Source: Gossypium raimondii (taxonomy: Eukaryota; Streptophyta; Magnoliopsida; Malvales; Malvaceae). From it: a stretch of 64,000 nucleotides of DNA. Of this stretch, positions 35,700 through 46,610 are shown one piece after another. The notes beneath the pieces were generated by a model. That model was not told the origin of the DNA. It saw only the letters and a program-made list of their open reading frames with translations, and ran no database searches. The position numbers were made by a program, and so were the translations under genes. The stretch covers positions 248,001 through 312,000 of the forward strand of contig NC_068577.1 in the NCBI RefSeq assembly GCF_025698545.1, given 5' to 3'. Positions within the stretch are counted from its first letter, which is position 1; each line of letters begins with the position of its first letter.

Positions 35700-35996
35700 C
35701 AAATTTTAAATTTTGGCCTATTGATTAAGTGTTTTTCTCTTCAAGAATAACTTAGATTTGAATGGTGGTTGTACTCCAAACGCACAAAACGCCAGCTTTC
35801 TTCAATCCTACACTTCCACTATTATACACATATACTCTTTTCTACTCTTAAACTTAATTATCCTCAATCTGCTAAACTATAAATATCTATTTTCTCTGCA
35901 ACTCTTCTCATTCATCAATCACCTACTTATCAAACAATACAGCTTAACTCGCTTTCAGTTTCACCTTGTTTCACTACTTCCATCACTCTGTCTCAA
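35700..35996 (+). promoter_or_regulatory. Promoter region of polygalacturonase copy 3
   Basis: A TATAAATA box at 35878-35885 lies about 110 bases before the start codon, in a context ('ctgctaaactataaatatctattttctctgcaac') close to that of copy 4 rather than copies 1 and 2. The leader ends 'ctacttccatcactctgtctcaa', also as in copy 4. The duplicated upstream part is shorter than in the other copies. Confidence 0.5.
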
Positions 35997-37491
35997 ATGA
36001 TGAGCCTCACACGTCCTTCTCATGCCTTTTTTCTCATTCTCTTTTTCATGTTAGCCATAAATTCAACGTCTGCAACAACAAAGTACAATGTGTTTAACTT
36101 TGGGGCCTAATGGAAAAACTGACTCTTCCACCAAGGCTTTCCTCATGGCATGGGAAGCAACCTGTAGCTCATCTGACTCCACTATGATATCTATACCCAA
36201 AGGCCGGTATTTACTAGGTTCTATGGCCTTCCAAGGTGGCTGCAAAAGCCCTCAAATCACTATGATATAATCAACGGCACCCTGGTAGCCCCTCAGGATT
36301 ATAGAGTACTAGGCAAATCTACCGATTGGCTGAGCTTTGAAGGAGTGAATGGCGTTTCAATCCTTGGTGGTGCCCTTGATGCCAAAGGACCATCTCTCTG
36401 GGCTTGCAAAGCTTCCCATTCCAACTGTCCTTCTGGAGCCACGGTACTATTATATTTCACTTTTCATTTTTCACTTAAATTCCTGTATGATTCAAATTAA
36501 GTCTTTATCATCCATGTAATTGAGTTGCTATTTTCGATTTGTTTGTGAGAGCAGACGTTAAGCGTTACCAACTCCAAGAACATTAGGATCCGTAGTTTAT
36601 TGTCCTTAAATAGCCAAATGTTTCACATCGTGATCAATGGATGTGAAAATGTGAATGTCCAAGGGGTTAGGATCATTGCGGCAGGCAATAGCCCCATGAC
36701 GCCGATGGCATCCATGTCCAATTATCCAAGAATGTGAATATCATAAAATGCTCAATCAAAACTGGAGACGATTGCATCTCGATTGGTCCCGATACCAAGA
36801 ATTTATGGGTCGAACAAGTCACTTGCGGTCCTGGCCATGACATTAGGTACTTGGATATAAAATTAATTTTTTATTATGTATTATTATTGATATAATTGGT
36901 TTATTTCGATTTATTTGTACTTTGTAGCATTGAAAGTTTAGCAAAAGATTTGAAAGAGGAAGGAGTCCACAATATTACAGTGAAAAAGACAATCTTTTTA
37001 GGCACTCAAAATGGGCTAAGGATTTGTTCAAGGGATTCGGTTTATGGATTCTTTGATGGTAAATATGCCAAATCCTATTGTAATTGACTAGAATTATTGC
37101 CGACACAATCTAAACTGTCCCAATCAGGTATAATATATTGCAATTATAATATAAATGTAAAATATTTTTAGGTTAAAAATGGTTGAACCAATTAAGGTCA
37201 TTGATTGTTATTATTGGGTCTATGCCACTTGAAGTGATTAAATTAATCTTGTTTATATTTCAATTGTTGTAGGTATCTGGAATTAAAATTAAAGATATCA
37301 TATATGAAGGTATTCGAGGAACGTCATCCACACAAGCAGCTATAAAATTCAATTGTAGTTCGAAGAATCCATGTACTGGAATAAGATTGTAGAATATCAA
37401 TTTATCATATTTGAATAAACCTATTCAATCATCTTGTTCTAATGTTCGTAGGAAAGCAATGAATTTAGTTTGACCAGAAAGTTGCTTATAA
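35997..37491 (+). pseudogene. Polygalacturonase copy 3, decayed pseudogene
   Basis: The exon layout is still visible (about 35997-36443, 36555-36846, 36928-37127 and 37273-37491) with conserved splice sites. The frame is broken several times. Five bases are lost and three gained near 36103-36126 (AACTTTGGGGCCTAATGG for the FGAKPNG region). TGA is read at the start of the extra bases in the NTDG box (CCCCATGACGCCGATGG). GHG is changed to GHD. About 26 bases are lost around the RIK motif. Exon 4 contains in-frame stops. It is non-functional. It matters as the closest relative of the 3' part of copy 4. Confidence 0.9.
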
Positions 37492-37915
37492 ATCTTGAAG
37501 ACCAATCAACGGAAAACGAAATTTCTCCTTCTCTTTTTTATACATGTATTTATCGATGTGAAAATTATTTATTCTTTCTATATAATAAATAAATGTAAAA
37601 ATTGTTTGATTTATTCTTCTCTACCAACAAAATTTAATCACCCATAGCACTTGATTGATGTAGAATCCGTATGCTCAAAAAACTTTCAATAAGTCACAAT
37701 CAAAGTAGAGATGGATTATTTCTATTAAGGACACGTGAAAATCTCTTTAAAAATTTACATAAAAATTTACAGAAAACGAAAGACATAAGAAAGAGTTGGT
37801 TACCACTAAATTCTTTGTCACCCTGTTTAATCTCCCACTAAATATATGGTAACCACATGAAAAGTACCATAGTAGATTTGACCATAGGTGAGATTCTAAC
37901 CTTTTGGATATCAAT
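37492..37915. other. 3' UTR remnant and spacer after polygalacturonase copy 3
   Basis: The first ~140 bases are the conserved polygalacturonase 3' UTR, ending near 'ctaccaacaaaatttaat'. After about 37640 the similarity to the other copies stops and unrelated AT-rich sequence begins. That point is the left edge of the material inserted between copies 3 and 4. Confidence 0.5.
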
Positions 37916-37920
37916 ATAAA

Positions 37921-38325
37921 AAAGCTTCAAATATCATCATTGAAGACTTGGTCATAATTGAAATCATATTGAATGGTCTAGATATCACAACCAGAAGCTT
38001 CGAATATTATCAATCAAATTTTCTATTGAACATTTCCGTTATCACCATTGAAAGTTTCGAATATCGTCATCGAAGACTTGATTGAAATCAAAATCATATT
38101 GAACGTTTAGGAGCTTTGAATATCACCATCGAAGACTTCAAACCAAACAAATTTCTTATTAAACATTTTGGATATCACCACCGAAAGCTTCGAATATTGC
38201 CATTGAAAACTTAGCCGTAATTGAAATCATATAAACGTTTTGAGATATCACCGCAAGAAGTTTTGAATATCACCATTTGAAGACTTTAAACCAATCTATT
38301 GAACATTCGAATATCACCTCCGATC
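37921..38325. repeat. Degenerate tandem repeat of about 56-76 bp units
   Basis: The phrase 'gcttcgaatatcaccatcgaagactt' returns in varied form at about 37924, 37997, 38054, 38113, 38187, 38260 and 38303, usually alternating with 'ttgaaatcatattgaac' and 'gatatcaccac'. Spacing is about 56-76 bases. No open frame runs through the array, so I treat it as a non-coding minisatellite-like block. Its nature is unknown. Confidence 0.65.
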
Positions 38326-38829
38326 ATTCATTTTCTAACAAATTCTATCTCCTTTTGTTCTTGAAGAATTCCCTTATTTACACGTGATGTAAAGTCCAAA
38401 ACAATACAAGTGCTTCATGATATAATGCACATGCTATGATGATATCAATGAAGGATGTGGTTATGATGTCCTGACCAAAATGACTATGTGCTTACGAAAA
38501 GAGTTATGTACAATTATGCACTATTAATGCAATGAAGGAAAAGAGGCAAATGGTCATGTCAGATGCAAATGTGATGCAAACACAAGGGTGCATAAGTTGC
38601 TAGATGCCCCCTTCACTCTTCCCTAAACTTGGCTTCATTTCTCTTTATTCTCATTTTTCACACATTTTCAAAACTTCATATGAATAATTCCAAATTCATG
38701 CGTAAATTTATATATATAAGGAAAACCCATTTCATCTAAAAAATAAAACCTCTGAAAATTCAATACGAAATTTCGAAAGATAAATGGAAAATAATTGATT
38801 AAGTAAACATTATTATGATAATTAAATTT

Positions 38830-40150
38830 TTTTAGGAGAATCAAATAGAGAAAGTTGTGGCCATTGATGAGAATCCTAGAGCAAAGAAGAAAGATATTCA
38901 ATGTTATGAGTGTGAAGAGTATGGCCATGTACAATCTGAGTGTGCAAACTTGAAAGTGAAGTCTCTCAGCATAACTTGGAGTGATGAGGATGCCTCAAGC
39001 AACTCAGATTCAGATGGAAAACACTTGAGCAATTATATGGCCTTCACTACTAAAGTCAGTACCCTTGTTTCGGTAGCCTTTGACGTAGATGATGGTTTAG
39101 AGGAAAAACTAGTGTTGAGTTTCTGCAAACCTACAATACTATGCTGGAAAAAAGGAAGTATGCGAAGTGAATGCAAAGCTGATAAATTAGAACTTCAAAC
39201 TCCATGAAGAAAACCAAAATTTAATCGAATAGATGAAGGTGAATGATTCTCTACTTAATGATAAAACTGTCCGTTTGGAAGCTACAAATGAAGATCTTGT
39301 AGTTAGTCAATCCATGCTAGAAAAATTCAATGCCGATAGTGGTAAACTTAATGAAATTCTTGTTGCTGGAAAAAAGAGTGAAAGAAAATGTGGCATTGGA
39401 TGTGTTGAGAAGAAGGGAAAAATTGTGATGAAAAATCAAATAGTTTTTGTCAAAGCCACAAATAATATTGACCAAGAAACCTACGTTGATTCATGTTAAA
39501 AAGAAAGTAATCTCTAATCATTTAGTTACTTGTCATTGTTGTGGAGTTTCTAGTCATATCGGACCTAGAAAGATCAAATGTGGAAACAAGCAGTGACAGA
39601 ACCAATGCCCATTGCCTTGGCACTGCGCGAGGTCAGAAGAAAAAAATTTGTATGGAGGAGAAATGAGAGGTCATCTCATGGAATGGAGGAGTACAAGAAG
39701 AGATATATTATCTGTGATTATTGTAGTATGGTTGGTAATATCATACCATATTTTTATAAGATGTTGAATGACGGAATTATTAGAAAACAAGTTGCAACAC
39801 AACCTCAATACAACTAGAAACAAATATGAGTGAGAAAAGATCAATGGTTGATTGATGCTAGAGTGAAACATGAAGTGACAACTGATGTAATAACTTTTGA
39901 AAATCAGCATGACGATATTTCTACTCCATCAAGATCTTGTGGTAAATAATCTTCTTGTTTCACAAGTTACAATTATCACCTATAGAGCTGTTGATGAGTT
40001 AACATCCATTGCACCCCAGTTGAAACGTCTTATTGAGGAGGAGTGTATTGATGCTACTACTAAGCGGGAGTCTGTTGATGCTACAATTATGGGGGAGTTT
40101 TCTTCTTTATCATACGTGTTGTTATTTGTTTTATTTAATTATGGTTTTTG
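38830..40150 (+). mobile_element. Ty1/copia retrotransposon gag-region relic
   Basis: One frame shows a retroviral-type CCHC zinc knuckle (CYECEEYGHVQSEC) followed by an acidic Ser-rich stretch (SDEDASSNSDSDG). A later part resembles the second gag-end motif common in plant copia elements (ICDYCSMVGN...). No protease, integrase or reverse transcriptase domains follow, and I do not see paired LTRs. It is an old, internally broken fragment with several disruptions, lying within the polygalacturonase array between copies 3 and 4. Confidence 0.7.
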
Positions 40151-40154
40151 GTAA

Positions 40155-40540
40155 AAAACTGCTTAAGGGCGAGTGAAAGTAGTAAACTATCCAGACAAGA
40201 GCCCCTCCCACCCCCTTAGTTACACCCCTGTATCTGAAGTCCCAAAAGTTCTTGATTCGAGCTGATGCCACGGCCTGGCACCGTGGTTCTTGTGTGGGTA
40301 GTTTACTACTTTCACTTGCCTCGGCTCACCCTCGTGACTTTCTCTTCCAAAAAAATAAACTTGCGATTTCACGCCACGACCTCCAAGAACCCATGTCACG
40401 ACTTTGGAGTAAGACAAGTTATTGTCTAAGAAGGCTGCGGCCTTGCGCCGTGACATGGACACCAATAATAGCTGCAGCCTTAGGAGGTCGCGCCTTGCGC
40501 TAAGGTGTACGTTTAGAGTAGAAAATTAGGAAGCGTGTAT
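40155..40540. other. GC-richer insert tail between the copia relic and polygalacturonase copy 4
   Basis: This stretch is clearly richer in G and C than its surroundings (for example 'ctgcggccttgcgccgtgacatgg' near 40434-40457 and 'aggtcgcgccttgcgc' near 40485). It contains the near-complementary words 'gtgaaagtagtaaactatcc' (40174) and 'gtagtttactactttcac' (40297), which form an inverted repeat. It probably belongs to the same or another mobile element as the copia relic. Its family is not clear. Confidence 0.4.
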
Positions 40541-40544
40541 ACAA

Positions 40545-41120
40545 TTAAGAAAAGGCTTTACATTAATTCAGTATCAAGTTAACGGCCAGCCTTGAATCTC
40601 ATTCCATTTAAATTCTTTTAAGAAATATTATTAATAATAAGAAACAGAGTTCAACAGCAGTCATTAGTAAACCATTAGTAACATCAAAGTAAACAAACTC
40701 AAACCTGAAGTCAGAAGAAAAAAGCACCTTGTACAAGGAAAATTAGATTTTCTCATGTACAAGGAAGAAGGTGCATTCATCACAAATGTATTATAATTAG
40801 CATCTTATTAAATGTATTAATTAACTGGCGCTTAAGTTGTAGCCAAACAAGCAGCGGATATTCCATACAAACACACAAAATGCCAGCTTTCTTCAATCCT
40901 ACACTTTCATAATTATACTCTTTAATTATCCTGAATCTGCTAAACTATAAATACCTATCTTCTCTGTAACTCTTCTCATTCATCAATTAAATATCCATTT
41001 TCTCTGTAACTCTTCTCATTCATCAATAAAATATCCAATTTCTCTGTAACTCTTCTTATTCATCAATCACCTTCTTAACAATCAATACACCTTAACTCTC
41101 TACTTCCATCACTGTCTCAA
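40545..41120 (+). promoter_or_regulatory. Promoter and leader of polygalacturonase copy 4, with triplicated 40-bp unit
   Basis: The duplicated polygalacturonase upstream sequence resumes near 40545. A TATAAATA box is at 40946-40953. Immediately after it a unit of exactly 40 bp, containing TCTCTGTAACTCTTCTCATT, is repeated three times (40951-40990, 40991-41030, 41031-41070). The core recurs at 40961, 41001 and 41041. This would lie in the 5' UTR. The end of the leader matches copy 3, not copies 1 and 2. Confidence 0.7.
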
Positions 41121-42650
41121 ATGATGAACCTGTCACGTCCTTCTCATTCTATTCTTCTCATTCTCTTTTTCATGTTAGCCATAAATTCAACGTCTGCATT
41201 AACAAAGTACAATGTGTTAAACTTTGGGGCTAAGCCTAATGGAAAAACTGACTCCACCAAGGCTTTCCTCATGGCATGGAAAGCAGCCTGTGCCTCAGCT
41301 GACTCCACCATCATATATGTTCCAAAAGGCCGGTATTTGCTCGGTTCTATGGCCTTCCAAGGTGGCTGCAAAAGCCCTCAAATCATTTTCAGAATTGACG
41401 GCACCCTGGTCGCCCCTCAAGATTATCGAGTACTAGGCAAATCTACCGATTGGCTGAGCTTTGAAGGAGTGAATGGCGTTTCAATCCTTGGTGGTGCACT
41501 TGATGCCAAAGGACCATCTCTCTGGGCTTGCAAAGCTTCCCATTCCAACTGTCCTTCTGGAGCCACGGTACTATTATATTTCACTTTTCATTTTTCACTT
41601 AAGTTCCTGTATGATTCAAAATTAAGTCTTTATCATCCATGTAATTGACTTGCTATTTTCGATTTGTTTGTGAGAGCAGACGTTAAGCTTTACCAACTCC
41701 AAGAACATTAGGATCCGTAGTTTATTGTCCTTAAATAGCCAAATGTTTCACATCGTGATCAATGGATGTGAAAATGTGAATGTCCAAGGGGTTAGGATCA
41801 TCGCCGCAGGTAATAGCCCCAACACCGATGGCATCCATGTCCAATTATCCAAGAATGTGAATATCATAAAATGCTCAATCAAAACTGGAGACGACTGCAT
41901 CTCAATTGGTCCCGGTACCAAGAATTTATGGGTCGAACAAGTCACTTGCGGTCCTGGCCATGGCATTAGGTACTTGGATATAAAATTAATCTTTTTTATT
42001 ATGTATTATTATTATTGAATAATTGGTTTATTTCGATTTATTTGCACTTTGCAGTATTGGAAGTTTAGCAAAAGATTTGAAAGAGGAAGGAGTCCAAAAT
42101 ATTACAATGAAAAAGACAATCTTTTTAGGCACTCAAAATGGGTTGAGGATTAAGTCATGGGCCAGGCCTAGCACTGGATTTGTTCAAGGGGTTCGGTTTA
42201 TGGATTCTTTAATGGTAAATGTGCAAAATCCTATTGTAATTGACCAGAACTATTGCCCACACAATCTAAATTGTCCCAACCAGGTATAATATATTGCAAT
42301 TATAGTATTAACTCCAAATATTTTCAGGTTAAAAATGGTTGAACCAATTAAGGTCATTGATTTTTATTTATTTTGGGTCTATGCCACTTGAAGTGATTAA
42401 ATTAATCTTGTTTATATTTCAATGGTTGTAGGTATCTGGAATTAAAATTAAAGATATCATATATGAAGGTATTCGAGGAACGTCATCCACACAAGTAGCT
42501 ATAAAATTTGATTGTAGTTCAAAGAATCCATGCACTGGAATAAGATTGCAGAATGTTAATTTGTCATATTTGAATAAACCTGCTCAATCATCTTGTTCTA
42601 ATGTTCGTGGGAAAGCATTGAATTTAGTTCGACCAGAAAGTTGCTTATAA
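41121..42650 (+). CDS. Polygalacturonase copy 4 (GH28 pectinase, 4 exons, 394 aa), intact
   Basis: Exons are 41121-41567, 41680-41969, 42055-42283 and 42432-42650, the same sizes and phases as copy 1. The signal peptide is LLILFFMLAINSTSA, and the mature enzyme begins near TKYNVLNFGAKPNGKTDS. NTDG, GDD, GHG and RIK (GLRIKSWARPSTGF) are all present, and the frame runs to TAA at 42648-42650. It should be a secreted pectin-hydrolysing enzyme like copy 1. Substitutions against copy 1 include N for S at VLNFG and IFR for TIR. The first ~320 bases are nearly identical to copy 2 and the remainder is closest to pseudogene copy 3 (see findings). Confidence 0.93.
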
Positions 42651-45000
42651 ATCTTGGAGATCAATTGGTGGAAAACAAAATTTCCCCTTCTCTTTTTTAT
42701 ACATGTATTTCTCGAGTATGAATTATTTATTCTTTCTAGATAAATAATAAATAAGTGTTGTAAAAATTCTTTGATTGGTTTTAAAGAAAAATCTTTTAGT
42801 TTCCCAGCCATCAAAATTTTACTAGAAAATAAAAATGTTGCCCATTACAAACGAAACATAAACGCACAAGGTTAAAAGCAACAATGCCATGTTTGATTCA
42901 GGAGAATGGCAAAGCCCTACAATCCCCATGCAACACGCCACACTGACTCGAGCGTTTGATTCATTGAGTTGGGTCATTTTGTGGAATCATCATTCAAGCA
43001 TTTTTGTTTCACATCACCGGATAACAATTCAATAGTGCTATTACAATCCACACAGAATTGAAGAAAGGAAAATTTTCAAGAATATATTTCACTTTGTTTG
43101 TTGTTTCATTCAATTAATAAAGTTAGAAATATCAAATATCGTAGTCTTGACACACCATCTCTCTTCAATACTTGGGTTATGATTCATACTATCTCTATAG
43201 TAAAAAGTAAGGTTGTTGATATTGAATGGGTAACTTAACTCTTGAACAAGTCAAATTGTGTATATCCTTTAAACGTCACTGAATTCAAGTGCCAATAATG
43301 GTGTAAGCAATTTACTATATTATAGTTGTTTTGCTACATTGCAGTATGGAGTATGTTAGTGCCAATTTTATCTCTTTGCTACAACGTCGATTGCAACGAG
43401 TAGCATAGCTCGCAGCAGGATAAAACTTGCGTTATATTGATTGACATATATTTTACCAAACTTTATGAGTTTTTGTTTGATGGATCTCAAAGTGGGTCTA
43501 TTGCCCATTTATTTCCTTTTTTTTTTAACACTTTTGAGTTTTAATCAAGGTTGTTTGAATTGGATTGGACTGGACCTGAAATTGGTCGGAGTATCGGTTT
43601 GGAGAAGGGCATTGAACCAGTTGACTTAGGAACCGATATTGATCGATTGAACCAAGAAAAAGATTGATTGAACAGGGTTGTTGAACCATATTTTTAATAT
43701 TTATGATTTTTTATGAGCTATTTAATATAACAGAACGGACTGATTAAACTGATCAGATTGATCGAATTAACGAACTAAAGATTTGACTCAGGGACAAAGC
43801 CAATTTTTTTGGAGGATTAAATTGTATATCTTTATGATAGTAAAAATTCAATTTCACCATTTTAATTGCCTATATCTTTATAATTTTTAAAGGATTAAAT
43901 CAATTTTTAATCAACCTTAACCTCGCCACTAATCTGACCGATTTGATCATTAATCCGATTCCGGAAACTTTGGTATTAATTTAAAAAGAGGGAAAAGATA
44001 TTTTTTTTTTCAATAAAAAAACTCACTTGATTTATTGTGGTAAGCGTCAGATCCATTATCTCAAGTAATTGCTCACCACTTGCATTAACTTTGTAATCAT
44101 TAGATGCCAAAGGAAAAAAGGTATAATTGATATTGCTAATCCAACATGTATATCACACCTATCTATAATCATCAATTTTTTTATACAATTTCCGTAGAAA
44201 TTAATTAAAATAAACAATATGACGTCCTTCTATCTATATGGGAAACCTGCAGTTGATATTTTATGTTACCATTTTCATTTTCAATGCAAAAGGTTAAAAT
44301 ATGATATTAGTCCTTGTACTTATCCAAAATTTGAGATTTAGTCCTTTTAAAAGTTAAAAATTCAATCCTCCTATATTCTCATCATTATCGTTATTTGTAA
44401 TTTACACGCGTTTATTTTTTTTAATTATATGCAATGTCATATGAGGGTAGTTTAATTAACATGTGAAGTTGGTAAATTTTGACAAAAATACTAACAACGT
44501 TAATGATTGGCTTTAATTTTAACTTTTTAAGTATAGGGACTAAATTTCAAAATTTTAACTTATTTAAAAATAATATGTTTTTGAAACTTATTATTTTAAA
44601 TTAGAAAAATTAAATTAAAGTATAAACTCTCTAATAAGATTGATGGTAAAAGTTGATTATTGAGCATTAGTTTTAGATAAGTCTCCACTCTCCACTTGAA
44701 GAAAAATAGAGATTCATCACTTCCCCAAATCTTATATATTTTAGCAACAAATTAGATACCACAAACATCATTGTTGGTTTAAATTCAATTAATATTTATA
44801 TAAAATTAACATAAATTTAAAATAAAACCCATGCATATGAAATTTTAAAATTAATGTGTTGTTTGATAAATTGAAAATTTAGGTACCAAATTGAAAAAAA
44901 GTGTAAATGTATTTAGAAATGTAACCTAAATGGGTAAAATATTTTTACCTCAAATAAACGCACCCTAAATGTACTTAGAGATGTATACCCTGACTAAATG
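42651..45000. other. Intergenic sequence right of the polygalacturonase array
   Basis: The 3' UTR of copy 4 ends by about 42770. No gene follows. The part at 43550-43800 is rich in 'gattgaacc/gatcgattgaac' words like those at 760-1060 and 3830-3940, so it is another copy of that unnamed dispersed repeat. The part at about 44290-44560 has a weak inverted symmetry ('agtccttgtactt...' against '...aagtatagggact') and may be an old MITE. The rest I cannot assign. Confidence 0.4.
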
Positions 45001-45187
45001 TAATACTAGCAGTAGCAGAATCTATACACTAGCAGAATGTGTTTAGTGGCGAAGGAGTTTTAGGATTCCGGCTTTCTTCTCCCTTGTAAACTTGCCACCA
45101 TCCTTTTGAGCTGCCTCACACATTCTGTCCCATTTTTGTCGAAGGGAATCGGTTGAGCATTGGGAATTTCGAAATTGGGGCGAGCAT

Positions 45188-45541
45188 ATGATTGCATTCC
45201 AGTCAGTTCAAACCTCTTCTATAGCATCCAAGAGGTTGTTCTCTTCTTCTATTCGTCCCATTGTGATCCTACAAGTGATGATGAAGCTTGCAGTTGCTAA
45301 TTCCCAAATTGGTGCTTGTGGTGCTGCACTTGATGATACCGGTGCTACAGTTGGTGCTGACACCCGTGATAGCGAAAACAATATTGTGGAGTTGTACGCG
45401 GATCAACTAATTTCTTCTAGTCCCAGTCGTAGTCCCTTCCGTTTAGTTCTTCCCTCTTATGAGAATGAGTCTATTTACAGCATTGGTAAACAGTGTCCGT
45501 GCGGAATTCTATATAAAAACCCGAAAATTTATGGAAATTAA
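45188..45541 (+). CDS. Hypothetical open reading frame, 117 codons, doubtful
   Basis: An ATG-initiated frame lies in a short, less AT-rich block (about 45050-45560). It begins MIAFQSVQTSSIASKRLF and continues with a Ser- and acid-containing segment. I recognise no domain, there is no convincing neighbouring exon, and the surroundings are repeats. A GT after ATCCTACAAG at about 45275 could be a donor, so the frame might be only partly coding. It may equally be chance. Confidence 0.2.
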   Translation: MIAFQSVQTSSIASKRLFSSSIRPIVILQVMMKLAVANSQIGACGAALDDTGATVGADTRDSENNIVELYADQLISSSPSRSPFRLVLPSYENESIYSIGKQCPCGILYKNPKIYGN

Positions 45542-45699
45542 CAGGTTGATATATATATTGTTTAACCTGGCACTTGGTATGGAAATAGAAATCAATCACC
45601 ATGCGTCATCTAGATTACCTTCAGATACGGTCTTGTATAAGCATTGCAATCCCTACAAGCAAATTCAAAGTAACAATCAGCACCTGATACTGAAGCCTG

Positions 45700-45850
45700 T
45701 AATTTATAATCAAGAACATATGTAGAGTAAGTATATTGAATATTGGTGACTCACACACCACACATGCACATATATAAGATAAACTACGAATTAATTAGAG
45801 TAAATTAACAATAGAACTTCGTAAGCAATGCAACCAGATATTTTCGTAAC
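45700..45850. repeat. Left copy of a direct repeat flanking an LTR-like segment
   Basis: Sequence from 'tataatcaagaac' through 'cacacatgcacatatataagataaactacgaat' to 'gcaatgcaaccagatatttt' is repeated, imperfectly, at about 46440-46590. The two copies lie on either side of the LTR-like segment at 46068-46359. Confidence 0.6.
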
Positions 45851-46067
45851 AGATTGTGTGCAAGTAAATTAGGCCCCTGGTACAATCAACTGTAACTCTA
45901 AAGACCTTAAGCCTCTATATGATACCAACAGATATTTTCCATTTGATGCTTTTGGATTGAACATCTAGCAAAAGGCTAGGGAGTGGTTAGGTTAGACTAT
46001 TCCATTCCTTGATGGTCCTCTCACCGATTCGGTGGCAGAGGATTTTCGAAAAATAAAATTATGGAGA

Positions 46068-46359
46068 TGTTAGAGTTCTGTAACCCGAATCTTTGTTAAA
46101 GAAATAATACGGACTATGCTGCACAAACAGAATCCGTATAGAACTACACTTCCTCTATTTAATTTTGATTAGAATAAGGTTTTTCAGCCTTTAAATAGAT
46201 GTAGTCGGAACTCCTCTTGTATCATTCAATTTTCAACACTAGTGAATCTTCTTCTTCTCTGCCCATAGCCTTCTCCTGAAAGGATTTCCATGTAAAATCT
46301 GTGTGTTCTATTTTTCTTTCTTATTGCTTTGCGATCATTCTATATTATCATTATCAACA
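46068..46359 (+). mobile_element. Solo-LTR-like segment, Ty1/copia type
   Basis: The 292-bp segment begins TGTTAGAG and ends ATCATTATCAACA, the TG...CA ends of an LTR. It has a TATA-like TTTAAATAG, a 'ctcttgtatcattcaattttcaac' stretch and a T/C-rich 3' part, as in short copia LTRs. I see no internal retrotransposon domains beside it. The five bases on either side (GGAGA and TTCAG) do not match, so a simple solo insertion with a preserved duplication is not shown. Confidence 0.5.
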
Positions 46360-46439
46360 TTCAGTTTTGCAAGAGGGATTCTCGAAAATTACAAAAAGAC
46401 AACTAGGGACCAATTTATAGTCAAGAAAACCTAATTAAT

Positions 46440-46610
46440 TCTTTATAATCAAGAACTTAAGGCGATCTTTAATTGAATGGTGACCCACACCCCACACATG
46501 CAAATACATAGGATGAACTACGAATCAATAAGAGTAAATCAGCAATAGTACTCCATAACCAATGCTACCAGATATTTCCACACATGCAAATACATAGGAT
46601 GAACTATCGT
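46440..46610. repeat. Right copy of the direct repeat flanking the LTR-like segment
   Basis: This is imperfectly the same as 45700-45850 ('gactcacacaccacacatgc' becoming 'gacccacaccccacacatgc'). A short part ('cacacatgcaaatacataggatgaact') is repeated once more within it, at about 46494 and 46578. Confidence 0.6.

Noticed and set aside
37921-38325. CRISPR-like array (regular repeats with spacers)
   Set aside because: The repeats are degenerate, the spacers also resemble each other, and this is plant nuclear DNA. A minisatellite explains it better.
46068-46359. A simple solo LTR with a 5-bp target duplication
   Set aside because: The immediate flanks (GGAGA and TTCAG) differ, so that simple history is not shown. 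I kept only the LTR-like call with moderate confidence.
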